Source: G963668655 sp963668655 (lineage in GTDB: Bacteria > Myxococcota_A > SURF-8). From it: DNA of 64,000 nucleotides. Made by a program: the position numbers and the translations under genes. The notes beneath the pieces were generated by a model, which saw only the letters and a list, made by a program, of their open reading frames with translations, was not told the origin of the DNA and made no database searches. The DNA is taken from positions 310,001 to 374,000 of the forward strand of contig CAXXPQ010000003.1 of NCBI GenBank assembly GCA_963668655.2, in the 5' to 3' direction. Below are positions 8,029-16,608 of the stretch, in pieces (the first letter of the stretch is position 1; each line of letters starts with the position of its first letter).

Positions 8029-8742
8029 TCAAAGCATTCCACGTTCGATATAAACACGCAGACGGTCTCCGCCGGCCTCTCGCGCCTGCTCCATGGCGGC
8101 GTCGGCCTTGCGGATAAGTCGATCCACGGAATCGTCTTTTTCCCATTGAGCAATTCCCATGGAAAGGGAAAGCCGCCCTTCGTACTTCGCCTTGAAGTTT
8201 TTGCGGATGCGTTCCGCCACAACGCGCGCCTGGCTTCCGTCCGTTTCCGGATGAATCAGGCCGAATTCGTCGTCACCCAGGCGGTAACCGGTATCGTATT
8301 TTCGGGTGGCGTTCCGAATCAACTCACCCAGAAACGCCAGAACCTCATCGCCGGAAAGCACACCGAAAGAGGTGTTGTAACGGCGGAAATAATCGATATC
8401 GATGCGAATGGTACATAGATTTCGGTGATAGCGGGCGCTGCGTTCGATCTCCCCTTCCAGGGTCTCGAAATACTGCTGCGCCGTGAACAGGCGGCTCAGC
8501 GCGTCCGTGGAGGAAGCCTTCTGGATTTCTCGGCAATAGGCGTATTTATATTGACGAATGGAGCGGAATACGAAGAAAAGAAGCAGCGCAAGAAGCCCGA
8601 GTTCGAGAAGAAACAGCGGATGCAACATCATCGCGGAGTAATCCACGTTGGTGGCGATGAAGGCCAGTCCCAGAATGACGGACGCCAGCATCAATCTGCG
8701 CTCGATCCGGCTGATTCTGACATCCAGGGCTTCGTTTGGCAT
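8029..8742 (-). CDS. Membrane GGDEF-domain protein (RLGDDEF signature)
   Basis: A 237-residue protein with two N-terminal membrane helices (about residues 15-33 and 40-58) and a C-terminal GGDEF domain from about residue 80. The active-site loop reads RLGDDEF near residue 155, so the first two glycines of GGDEF become Gly-Asp; the IDIDYFRRYN and LSMGIAQW strands are otherwise well kept. It could still make cyclic di-GMP since the metal-binding Asp-Glu pair survives, but reduced activity is possible. It sits 16 bases after the PfkB kinase gene, likely at the end of the mtnP operon, a placement without an obvious metabolic reason. Confidence 0.85.
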   Translation of the reverse strand: MPNEALDVRISRIERRLMLASVILGLAFIATNVDYSAMMLHPLFLLELGLLALLLFFVFRSIRQYKYAYCREIQKASSTDALSRLFTAQQYFETLEGEIERSARYHRNLCTIRIDIDYFRRYNTSFGVLSGDEVLAFLGELIRNATRKYDTGYRLGDDEFGLIHPETDGSQARVVAERIRKNFKAKYEGRLSLSMGIAQWEKDDSVDRLIRKADAAMEQAREAGGDRLRVYIERGML

Positions 8743-8758
8743 CTCGAATACGCCCCTT

Positions 8759-9685
8759 TCAGGGTTTGGACAATTCCAGGTCGCCCCAACGGGTGATTTC
8801 CGAGAATTCGTCTCGACGCGCCCGGATCTCCTCCCAGCCCAGCGACACCAGCCGATCCACGGAGAAATCCTCCACCGTGAATCCCGCCAGAACCGTTCCC
8901 GTCACCACCGCCCGTTTCAATTCCCTGAAACCGATGGTGTCCGCTTTGGCCAGATAGCCCATCATGCCCCCGGCGAAGGAATCTCCGGCCCCGGTGGGAT
9001 CCACGACGTTTTTCACCGGGTAGGCGGGCAAAAGGAAGGTCCGTTCGGGACCGTAAAGCGCACAGCCGAACTCTCCGCGCTTGATAATCAGGTATTTCGG
9101 CCCCATGTCGAGGATCTTTTCCGCTGCGGAATGGATGTTCCGTATTCCAGTCAGAAGATAGGCTTCCTCGTCGTTGATGGTCAGCAGGTCCACCCGTTTC
9201 ATGACCTGCTTCAGATCCTCCAGGGCGGTATTGATCCATAGATTCATGGTGTCGCAGGCCACGAATTCCGGATTCTCCACCTGGTCCAGAACCTGAAGCT
9301 GAAGCTTCGGCTGAATGTTCGCCAGAAAAATGAACGGCGATTTCCGGTAAAGGTCGCTCAGTTTCGGCTGAAAGTCCTCGAAAACGTTCAGTTCCGTCGC
9401 CAGGGTGGTCCGCTCCGTGAAATCCGCCGAGTATTCTCCGGACCAGAAGAAAGTCTTCTTGCCCATCACCCGCTCGATGCCGTCCGTATCCACGCCGCAG
9501 GTCTGCATCAGCTGGACATCGGATTGCCGAAAATCCTCGCCGATAACCGCCACCACGCGCACGTCCGTGAACCGGGACGCGGCAATGCTGAAATACGTGG
9601 CCGATCCACCCAGGATCCGCTCCCGGGAATCCGACGCCGTTCGAATGGAATCATAGGCTACCGATCCGACTGCGACGATGCTCAT
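8759..9685 (-). CDS. PfkB-family carbohydrate/nucleoside kinase
   Basis: A 308-residue ribokinase/PfkB-family kinase. The N-terminal part has ILGGSATYFSIAAS, the substrate-side Gly-Gly motif, and the C-terminal signature NVVDPTGAGDSFAGG has the catalytic Asp and anion-hole glycines. I chose the ATG at 9685: it has GGAGGAAAG seven bases upstream and overlaps the mtnP stop as ATGA; a longer frame up to 9925 runs antisense-like through mtnP and has no family similarity. Coupling to methylthioadenosine phosphorylase suggests the substrate is a product of that pathway such as a ribose derivative or adenosine, but this is inference. Confidence 0.88.
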   Translation of the reverse strand: MSIVAVGSVAYDSIRTASDSRERILGGSATYFSIAASRFTDVRVVAVIGEDFRQSDVQLMQTCGVDTDGIERVMGKKTFFWSGEYSADFTERTTLATELNVFEDFQPKLSDLYRKSPFIFLANIQPKLQLQVLDQVENPEFVACDTMNLWINTALEDLKQVMKRVDLLTINDEEAYLLTGIRNIHSAAEKILDMGPKYLIIKRGEFGCALYGPERTFLLPAYPVKNVVDPTGAGDSFAGGMMGYLAKADTIGFRELKRAVVTGTVLAGFTVEDFSVDRLVSLGWEEIRARRDEFSEITRWGDLELSKP

Positions 9686-10557
9686 GCTTCTTTCCTCCAA
9701 ATGCGTTGACAGATTCCCGCCAGACGTTCCCTGGCCTCGGGGGTGATGACGGACGGATCGGACAGGATCGCGCCGTCGAGAGCATGGGAACAGACACAGG
9801 AACGCTTCAACAGATCGAACCGTTCCACCGATTTCTTTAGCACATCCTGCGCCATCTTCACGTTTTTGCTGAACGTTTCCACGATTTTCTCCGCGGAGAA
9901 CGCCTCTTCGGACTCTTTCCAGCAATCGTAATCCGTAATCATGGCCATGGTGGCATAACAGATTTCAGCTTCCCGGGCCAGTTTGGCTTCCGTCAAATTG
10001 GTCATGCCGATCACGTCCGCGCCCCAACTCCGATAAAGATGAGATTCCGCCTTGGTGGAAAGCTGGGGGCCTTCCATGCAGACATAGACGCCGCCCAGAT
10101 GGGCGTCCGCTCCGCATTCTACGGCACAGTCGTACATCAGCCGGGACAGATTCGTGCAGATCGGCTCGGCAAACAGGATATGTCCGACGATGCCGTCCTC
10201 GAAAAACGTCGCCTTGCGCTGCCGGGTGCGATCGATGAACTGATCCACGATCACCATGTGCCCGGGGTGATAGGCTTCTTTCAGGCTGCCGACGGCGGAA
10301 ACGGAGAAAATCCACTCTACGCCCAGGCTTTTCATGCCGTAAATGTTGGCGCGATAATTCACCTGGGAGGCCGAAACGGCGTGCCCTCTGCCGTGTCGGG
10401 GCAGAAAAACCACCGGCTTTCCGGAGAGTTCCCCAAGAACGTATTCATCGGATGGATCGCCGAAAGGCGTGGCCAGGCGTTTACGTTCCCGGATTTCAAA
10501 TCCTTCCATCTGATACAGACCACTGCCGCCGATAATGCCGATTGGACGTTCGCTCAT
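9682..10557 (-). CDS. mtnP: S-methyl-5'-thioadenosine phosphorylase
   Basis: A 291-residue purine nucleoside phosphorylase of the MTAP type. It splits methylthioadenosine with phosphate into adenine and methylthioribose-1-phosphate, the first step of methionine salvage after polyamine synthesis. Visible motifs are IGIIGGSGLY at the start, RHGRGHAVSASQVNYRANI, VCMEGPQLSTKAES and GMTNLTEAKLAREAEICYA, the last two lining the base and ribose site. The window also holds a spermidine-synthase-like gene (44,661), which would produce methylthioadenosine if it is a true aminopropyltransferase. GGGAGAATGGG precedes the ATG; a promoter lies just upstream, inside the end of the helicase gene. Confidence 0.93.
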   Translation of the reverse strand: MSERPIGIIGGSGLYQMEGFEIRERKRLATPFGDPSDEYVLGELSGKPVVFLPRHGRGHAVSASQVNYRANIYGMKSLGVEWIFSVSAVGSLKEAYHPGHMVIVDQFIDRTRQRKATFFEDGIVGHILFAEPICTNLSRLMYDCAVECGADAHLGGVYVCMEGPQLSTKAESHLYRSWGADVIGMTNLTEAKLAREAEICYATMAMITDYDCWKESEEAFSAEKIVETFSKNVKMAQDVLKKSVERFDLLKRSCVCSHALDGAILSDPSVITPEARERLAGICQRIWRKEA

Positions 10558-10621
10558 CCCATTCTCCCGTATGTTTGCCGAATGGCCGCGTGTTTGTGAG
10601 TGCAGTTCCCCGAAAAAGCAA

Positions 10622-10650
10622 AGAATATCCTATTTCCCTGGTGATCTCAA
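10622..10650 (-). promoter_or_regulatory. Sigma70-type promoter for the mtnP-pfkB-GGDEF operon
   Basis: On the minus strand TTGAGA (10650-10645), 17-base spacer, TATTCT (10627-10622). The -35 overlaps the last codons of the upstream helicase gene, so mtnP can be expressed independently of it. Confidence 0.5.
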
Positions 10651-13600
10651 ATGTTTTTCGGATGACAGATCGGTCGGTTCCGGCATTCCATCCGCTCGCA
10701 ACGATCTCTTGGAAGCATCCCCCATCGATCGGGCGGAAGGTCCAGGTTCTTCAAAACGGGCAGAAGGCGAGTTTCCAGATTCCGCCAGGATTGCCGAAGC
10801 GTTTCGACGCTCACGTCGATCTCGCGCCAGGGAGATCGATCCCTCAGATAACCGAGGTAGGCGCGCACCTCTCCCGTGCCCAGACTTCGCCGAAGCACGT
10901 CCGCGTAAGCCCTGATCTGGAATTCATGAATCGTTTGCTTTTCTTCTCGAAACCGGGCGTATTTGTAATCGATTAAAACAATATTACCGTCTTCCAAAAG
11001 GCACACCGCGTCCATCTGCCCTTTCAGTCGAAGCGAGGATCCAGAGGGAAGCTCGATCTCCGAAATAAAAGGCAACTCCTTGTAAACGCGACGAATCCCG
11101 CCTATCGACGAAGGGTACGCCCCGGCGTTTTCCAGGTCGTCCCAGGCGGTGTCCGCCCATTCCGGCAGGACGGAAAATCCCCTGTCATACAGGAACCGTT
11201 CCCAGTCCTCCCGGTCCGGCGACCCATGCGGCGGGAGCGATTCCAGATAGGCGTGAACCAGTGTGCCGATCCGGATGGAATCGTCCCCTTCCTCCACCCG
11301 GAAATCCTCCGGTTCTTCCGTCTCCATCCACAACAGGGTGCTTCGATCGAGAATCCGACGCAGAAGAAAGCGACGCTCGCAGCCCTGAAGGTCGGAAAGT
11401 TGGGTGACGGAAAAGGCGCCCAGGGAGGACGAACGTACGTCGTTTCTCGCGGTCTGGAAAAAACGGTTCCATGTTTTCACATCCGGGGGACCGCTTTCCG
11501 ACGTTTCCTCGGAGAGTTCCGGCGGCGACAGGTAACCGGAAAGTTCGTAGGAATGAACCGGAACGGCCGCGTTCGTCTCCCGAATAAACGACAATAAGAA
11601 GTTCAGCCAGTTTTCCGACTTCGAGGGATCGTGTTTCTCGATATCCTTCACGCTGCCGGAAAGCAGAAGAAAGGATTTGGCGCGCGTGCAGGCCACATAG
11701 AAAAGCCGCTTGCTCTCCGCTTGCTCATGCCGCTCATGCTTGTCTTTTTCCTCTTCGAAAAACGTGGTGGAAAAGGATTGACCCGTGGTGATATCCTGAT
11801 ATTTCATTCCGATCCGCCGCCCTCGAGAAGTCACGAGGCCGGACGTTCCCCGCCCCCCCTGATTCTGACCGAGGTCCGGAAGGACAACCACGGGAAATTC
11901 CAATCCCTTGGCCTGATGGATCGTCAGGAAACGCAGCCGGCCGGTGTTTTCCTGTTCAACGGATTCGGGTTCTTTGGCGAGAATTCGGGCCGCGTCCTCG
12001 AAATGCCGAAGCAGGCGTCCAAGATCGAAGCCTCGTTCGCCTCGCTCCCATTCGCGCACGATCCCGACGAACTTGCGCACGTTCCCCAAAACCCGTTCCC
12101 GCTCCTCCGTGAGGACGTGTTCCGCCAGAAGATCCAGCCGTTCCACCAGTTCCTCTATCAGATCGCTCGGTTCCATATAGGCCATACGCGCGCGTATTTC
12201 GGAGACCACACGAATGAAATGCCGCATTCGACGGCTTTCATCCTCCGGCATCTCCGCATCACGAAGAATTTTCTTCCATGTGTGCAAGGAAAACCGTCCA
12301 GAAAGCCAGTTTTCGTCTTCAACACCGGAAAGACGAATCAGCGATGTATCCGAAAGCATGACCGCCGGAGAACGCAAGACGGAAATCCGAGCATCCGTCC
12401 GGAGCGGATTGGATAAGAAACGGACCAACTCGATGATATCACGTACTTCCTGCCGCTGGAAAAGTCCGGCGCCTTTCTCGATGATGTACGGAATCCCACG
12501 TTCGCGAAAAGCCTGCTCGTAGGCCGAGGCATGCGTGGTTCTTCGAAGCAAGACAGCGATATCCCCCCAGCCGAACGCCCCCGGAGTTCCCTCCGACGCA
12601 CCGGATTTTACGAGTTTTACAAGCCGTTCGGCAATGATGCGCCCCTCGGCCAGACGGGTTCGGTCTTCCGGAATCTTTCCACTGGCCAGACACAACTCGC
12701 AAGGCATCACGGGTGTTTCCGGCCGATCATCCAGCCCACCGGCCAGGTGATCCTCATCACCGTATCGAATGTCGGTGGCCTCGCTTTCGTCGCCCCGCAT
12801 GACGTGGGAGAAGAGATCGTTCACGAATCCGATCAAGGGCTTGGAGGAACGATAATTTTCCGTAAAATGCAGTCTCTTCCCCGTTTTCCCATCCGAGACA
12901 AAACTCTTTTCCAATCGCAGGAACGCCCCCAGATCCGCCTTTCGGAAACGATAGATGGATTGCTTGCGATCCCCCATGAACAAGTAGCGGGTCGGCGGCA
13001 GGCCAAGTTTCCGTGCCGACTCTCCGCGCCTGCCGATCAAGTCGAGTAGACGAAGCTGCAAGGAGTTGGTATCCTGGGACTCGTCCACCAGAATGGCGTG
13101 AAACTGCCGCTGGTAGCTTTCCCGGACGGCGGAGTCGCCTTCAAGTAGATGAATGGCCAGACTTTCCAGATCGTCGAAATCCAGGGCGTTGGTTTTGCGC
13201 TTCATCGTCGCAAAGCGCTGGTCAACGGTGGAAGCCAGTTCGATCAAGGCCGCGATGTCCGGAAGCACAAGCAATTGCGCATAGGCATCCATGGCGACTT
13301 TCTGGATTTCCTTGAGCGAGGCGATGAATTCCTTCCGTTGACTCTTGAAAAACAGTTTGATCCCGTTTTCCCAATCCTGGAAAAACAGGATGCCATCCTT
13401 TTCCGGCGTGCCCGGTCCGGGCAGGGCCCGCCTTTCCACCACGCCCTGCCAGAACTCCCACATTTTATCCAGCCCTTCCCGGTTTTTCGGGGTGAGCTTT
13501 TCTTCGCCTTCTCCGCGAACGAACCGTTCAAGCAGCCGGTGAAAATCCGTATAGGACTGCTGAAGCATCTCCCCGCATCGTTTTCTCTCTTCCTCCTTGT

Positions 13601-14159
13601 CCGGAACGACCAGGTCGCCGCCATGCCGGGCGGAAAGAACCGTCTGCAGGCGCCCGTGAAGCGTAAACAACGAATGCTTGCGCAACAGCCGTACGACATG
13701 TTCGTCCCGCCGAATCAACCGATCCCGGATTTCGTCCCGCATCGCCCGTTCCCTCAGCAATACGGCCTGCATTTCCTCCAAAATCGTAAAATCGGGAGAA
13801 AGACCGGCTTCGTAGGCGAACGAACGAAGTATGGACGAACAGAAGGCATGGAAGGTAAAAATGCTGGATTCGGTGAGCATCCGCTCGGCCAGCCGGACGG
13901 CTTCCGGCCCATGAAGCGCCACGAGTCCCGCCAGAACCCGCTCTTTCATCTCGGCGGCCGCCCGCTCGGTGAACGTAATGGCCAGAATCCGCCGGGGGTC
14001 GATCTCCAGTTTCTCGGAAAGCGACGTCCGGCCGGTCAGCAACCGGATGTACAGTTCAACCAACGCCGCCGTCTTTCCGGTTCCGGCGGAAGCGGATACC
14101 AGAATGTTCTTTTCGAAGCGGAACAGTTCCTGCTTCGTTTCCGACCAGGTATAATTCAT
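10647..14159 (-). CDS. AddA-like UvrD-family helicase with C-terminal RecB-type nuclease
   Basis: A 1170-residue DNA repair enzyme. Superfamily 1 helicase motifs appear in order: ILVSASAGTGKTAALVE (Walker A), TFTERAAAEMKERV, LVDESQDTN (Walker B), GDRKQSIYRFRKA, the late LTIHQAKGLEFPVVVLP and FYVACTRAK. The C-terminus is a PD-(D/E)XK nuclease: LKGQMDAV followed by IDYKYA. A Cys before it (LQGCERRF) and three at the extreme C-terminus (DRCERMECRNRPICH) resemble the iron-sulphur frame of AddB/Cas4-type nucleases. It should resect double-strand breaks. No AddB partner is in the window. I chose the ATG at 14159, which starts MNYTWSETKQ just before the Q-motif. Confidence 0.85.
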   Translation of the reverse strand: MNYTWSETKQELFRFEKNILVSASAGTGKTAALVELYIRLLTGRTSLSEKLEIDPRRILAITFTERAAAEMKERVLAGLVALHGPEAVRLAERMLTESSIFTFHAFCSSILRSFAYEAGLSPDFTILEEMQAVLLRERAMRDEIRDRLIRRDEHVVRLLRKHSLFTLHGRLQTVLSARHGGDLVVPDKEEERKRCGEMLQQSYTDFHRLLERFVRGEGEEKLTPKNREGLDKMWEFWQGVVERRALPGPGTPEKDGILFFQDWENGIKLFFKSQRKEFIASLKEIQKVAMDAYAQLLVLPDIAALIELASTVDQRFATMKRKTNALDFDDLESLAIHLLEGDSAVRESYQRQFHAILVDESQDTNSLQLRLLDLIGRRGESARKLGLPPTRYLFMGDRKQSIYRFRKADLGAFLRLEKSFVSDGKTGKRLHFTENYRSSKPLIGFVNDLFSHVMRGDESEATDIRYGDEDHLAGGLDDRPETPVMPCELCLASGKIPEDRTRLAEGRIIAERLVKLVKSGASEGTPGAFGWGDIAVLLRRTTHASAYEQAFRERGIPYIIEKGAGLFQRQEVRDIIELVRFLSNPLRTDARISVLRSPAVMLSDTSLIRLSGVEDENWLSGRFSLHTWKKILRDAEMPEDESRRMRHFIRVVSEIRARMAYMEPSDLIEELVERLDLLAEHVLTEERERVLGNVRKFVGIVREWERGERGFDLGRLLRHFEDAARILAKEPESVEQENTGRLRFLTIHQAKGLEFPVVVLPDLGQNQGGRGTSGLVTSRGRRIGMKYQDITTGQSFSTTFFEEEKDKHERHEQAESKRLFYVACTRAKSFLLLSGSVKDIEKHDPSKSENWLNFLLSFIRETNAAVPVHSYELSGYLSPPELSEETSESGPPDVKTWNRFFQTARNDVRSSSLGAFSVTQLSDLQGCERRFLLRRILDRSTLLWMETEEPEDFRVEEGDDSIRIGTLVHAYLESLPPHGSPDREDWERFLYDRGFSVLPEWADTAWDDLENAGAYPSSIGGIRRVYKELPFISEIELPSGSSLRLKGQMDAVCLLEDGNIVLIDYKYARFREEKQTIHEFQIRAYADVLRRSLGTGEVRAYLGYLRDRSPWREIDVSVETLRQSWRNLETRLLPVLKNLDLPPDRWGMLPRDRCERMECRNRPICHPKNI

Positions 14160-14195
14160 TCGCCATCCGTCCACGAATGATCCGAAAACCACATG

Positions 14196-14221
14196 AAAAA
14201 GCCCGGGGTCGTCCCCGGGCT
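14196..14221 (-). terminator. Rho-independent terminator after the membrane sensor gene
   Basis: GCCCGGGG-TCGT-CCCCGGGC is a perfect 8-base stem (9 with the flanking A-T pair), followed on the minus strand by TTTTTC. It sits between the sensor stop at 14257 and the helicase start at 14159. Confidence 0.85.
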
Positions 14222-14256
14222 CGTCCGTTCCATGCATGGGAATGATCCCGACGCTT

Positions 14257-15711
14257 CTACTCCCAGATGGGAGAAGGTTTCAAGGTGACCTTCCCCTTTT
14301 CCTGCTTCACGGTGAAGACCACGCCCTTGCAGTTGTGCTTTTCGATCAGTTTCTCTTCCGTACGCTTCAACTTGGCGATCATACGATCTTTCGTGATCTG
14401 CGTGATGTCGTCCCCGGCCTGCTTCTTCGCCGCGATGAACTCGTTGTAAAGATTTTCGAAATACGCATCACGATCCGCGACCGGAGCCGGGGCGGGCGCA
14501 CTATCCGCAGTGGCGGGAGTGCTTTCCTTCTCGTCCATCGTTTCGATGAGCAGACGCTCCGGAGCCGGCTTGGCGGCTCCGCGCGGAGAATTGAAGGAAA
14601 TTCTGGAAATTTCCTCGTCGTCGTCCTCCGGGATATACTTGCCAAGGAGAATGGCGATCATGAGATTCATGGTCTGGCCCATGGCGTTCAGCGTCGGATC
14701 CTCGGATCTGAATTCGTAATCCTTGTTGCCGATGGTGATCTGATGCGCGCCTTCCAGGAAGAAATCGATGATGGCATAGGCTTTTTGCAGAATCAGAATG
14801 GCGATCGAACTGCCGATGATGATGAACAGGAAGGAAATCAGCGCCAGGAATTGACGGCTCGTCCCGAACTTGCTCAGCCACTTCGTTTCGGATTTCAGAA
14901 TCATCACGCCGGCGATTCCGTGATTCGAAATGGAAGAGATGGGGGAAAGAATAACCAGATAGTCTTCCATCCCAAGCTTGATCCGTTCCTGGAAATAGTC
15001 CCCCTTGGAAAGGAGAACCTTGGCGATCTTGCTGCTGTTGTTGCTGACGAATTCGTTCAGGGCCGCCTGGTGATTGGAATTGAGCGTGGAAACCAGAACA
15101 CGATTCCGGGAGAAATAGGCAAAATCCCCGATGGTCATGTCCCGTTCCTGCTTGACCAGAGCCTCGCCGATGACGTTGCCGATCGCCATGGTGCCGATCA
15201 CTTCTCCCTGGTTCATGATCGGAGCGGCATCGACGATGGCGATTCGTTTCTCGAAGGTCCAGATGTTTTCTCCCGCCGTCCCTTTCAGGGCTTCCTTGAT
15301 GATCGGTTTTTCACCGAAATTGTTTTTCTTCCAGGAAGCGACTTTCGTACGGGCCAGTTCGTTCCCCTCCTGATCCAGGATGAGGATAAAGTCCGCCTTG
15401 TAACGAAGCCTGGAAAGAACCTCCAGTTTTTCGAACAATTTGAAGTGGCGTTCCTCCGCTTCCTCGTCGGTTTCCGCCGGGAGCATCATGGCGTCGATGA
15501 TTTCCTGCTCCTTCGCGAAACTCCTTACGAGATCCAGGCGTTCCTCGGTATTGGCCCGCTGGGCGCGCCGGTACACCTGAAACGTATGGGTCAGCCCCTG
15601 TTCCAATTTGCTTTTGGCGTCCTTTTCGAGATTGCCGATAATGAACCAGTTCGTCAATCCGGCGAACACCACGAAAAGCCCTATCATAAGTATCGCTAGT
15701 TTGATCCGCAT
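14257..15711 (-). CDS. Membrane sensor protein with periplasmic dCACHE-like domain and MXAN_5187-like C-terminal domain
   Basis: A 484-residue protein: a membrane helix at about 7-27, a periplasmic region of about 260 residues that reads like a double-CACHE sensor (LILDQEGNELARTKV, then DAAPIMNQGEVIGTMAIGN), a second helix near 290-312, a HAMP-like stretch, an acidic/Pro-Ala linker and a compact C-terminal domain of about 65 residues (YFENLYNEFIAAKKQ to GKVTLKPSPIWE). That last part resembles the domain named after Myxococcus MXAN_5187, recalled from memory and unverified. No kinase, GGDEF or chemotaxis output domain is present, so the output is unknown. It has its own promoter and terminator and is monocistronic. 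Confidence 0.65.
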   Translation of the reverse strand: MRIKLAILMIGLFVVFAGLTNWFIIGNLEKDAKSKLEQGLTHTFQVYRRAQRANTEERLDLVRSFAKEQEIIDAMMLPAETDEEAEERHFKLFEKLEVLSRLRYKADFILILDQEGNELARTKVASWKKNNFGEKPIIKEALKGTAGENIWTFEKRIAIVDAAPIMNQGEVIGTMAIGNVIGEALVKQERDMTIGDFAYFSRNRVLVSTLNSNHQAALNEFVSNNSSKIAKVLLSKGDYFQERIKLGMEDYLVILSPISSISNHGIAGVMILKSETKWLSKFGTSRQFLALISFLFIIIGSSIAILILQKAYAIIDFFLEGAHQITIGNKDYEFRSEDPTLNAMGQTMNLMIAILLGKYIPEDDDEEISRISFNSPRGAAKPAPERLLIETMDEKESTPATADSAPAPAPVADRDAYFENLYNEFIAAKKQAGDDITQITKDRMIAKLKRTEEKLIEKHNCKGVVFTVKQEKGKVTLKPSPIWE

Positions 15712-15776
15712 CTTTGCCCCTGTTTTTTCACGGTTTTCCGAAGAAACGTACGCTACCCATGTGTAATAGATGTGGG

Positions 15777-15805
15777 AATCTACCGAATTTAGAACAAAAA
15801 GTCAA
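15777..15805 (-). promoter_or_regulatory. Sigma70-type promoter for the membrane sensor gene
   Basis: On the minus strand TTGACT (15805-15800), 17-base spacer, TAGATT (15782-15777), 66 bases before the ATG at 15711. Confidence 0.5.
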
Positions 15806-15854
15806 ATCATTTCTTGCGTTTGATCGACCGTTTCGGAAAATCGTTCCATGAAAA

Positions 15855-16607
15855 TCAATCCAGAACCGGATCGTAACCTTCCCGATCCAGATCCGAGAAA
15901 ATTTCCCGCCTCACGTCTTCCGTCGTAAAGGGACCGATAAATACGTAGAACTCTTCGTTTTTACTATAGATTTCAGCCGATTCATACCGTCCGCGCAGAT
16001 AATAGAAAATCCGTTCGGCTTTCCACCGACTGGAATAAGGGCCGATCCGAATCCGTTTTCCCGCCGTTTCCCCATCCTCGGGAGTCTCAAGCGAAGAATC
16101 CGAGGGCTCGGACGCCGCATCGTCCCCGTGCTCCGCCACGACTCCCTGTTTCGCATAAGCATTGTCCCCCACGTCCAGCAGTTCCGCCCGGACGCGGGCG
16201 GTTCCCTGATTCAGGAATCCCAGCCGGTCGGCCGCCGCCTTGGAAAGATCGAGCACACGCCCTCCGGCATAGGGGCCGCGATCGTTCACCCGCACGTCCA
16301 CGGAGCGATCATTGGCAAGGTTCGTCACCCGAATCGTCGATCCCAGCGGCAGCGTTTTATGCGCCGCAGAAAGCGCGTTCATGTCGAACGTCTCGCCGTT
16401 CGCCGTCAAACGGCCGTGGAACTTTTCGCCGTACCAGCTCGCCTCGCCCTCGAAGGTCGCGCCCGCCGCCCACTCGCCATCGGATTCTCCACCGGTCGGT
16501 ACGTTATCCTCCGGGCGAACGCGGCTGGAATTGGACAGGCAGGCGCAGAGAGAAAGGCCCAGAACCAGAACGAGCAGCCCCCTTTTCACGGTTTCGAGAA
16601 AGGCCAT
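15855..16607 (-). CDS. rlpA: RlpA-family septal ring lipoprotein with SPOR domain
   Basis: A 250-residue lipoprotein. The start at 16607 gives a signal peptide ending in LSLCAC, so the second Cys would be lipidated. Residues about 55-140 are the double-psi beta-barrel of RlpA (GEASWYGEKFHGRLTANGE, with the catalytic-type Asp in VDVRVNDRGPY), and the C-terminus (GPYSSRWKAERIFYYLRGRY onward) is a SPOR domain that binds denuded septal glycan. RlpA is a lytic transglycosylase or division-associated factor in several species. Its ATG lies one base after the prfB stop, so the two are translationally coupled. Confidence 0.88.
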   Translation of the reverse strand: MAFLETVKRGLLVLVLGLSLCACLSNSSRVRPEDNVPTGGESDGEWAAGATFEGEASWYGEKFHGRLTANGETFDMNALSAAHKTLPLGSTIRVTNLANDRSVDVRVNDRGPYAGGRVLDLSKAAADRLGFLNQGTARVRAELLDVGDNAYAKQGVVAEHGDDAASEPSDSSLETPEDGETAGKRIRIGPYSSRWKAERIFYYLRGRYESAEIYSKNEEFYVFIGPFTTEDVRREIFSDLDREGYDPVLD

Positions 16608-16608
16608 T

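Noticed and set aside
9686..9925. Eighty-residue N-terminal extension of the PfkB kinase
   Set aside because: Overlaps mtnP in another frame, and the ATG at 9685 has GGAGGAAAG and ATGA coupling.
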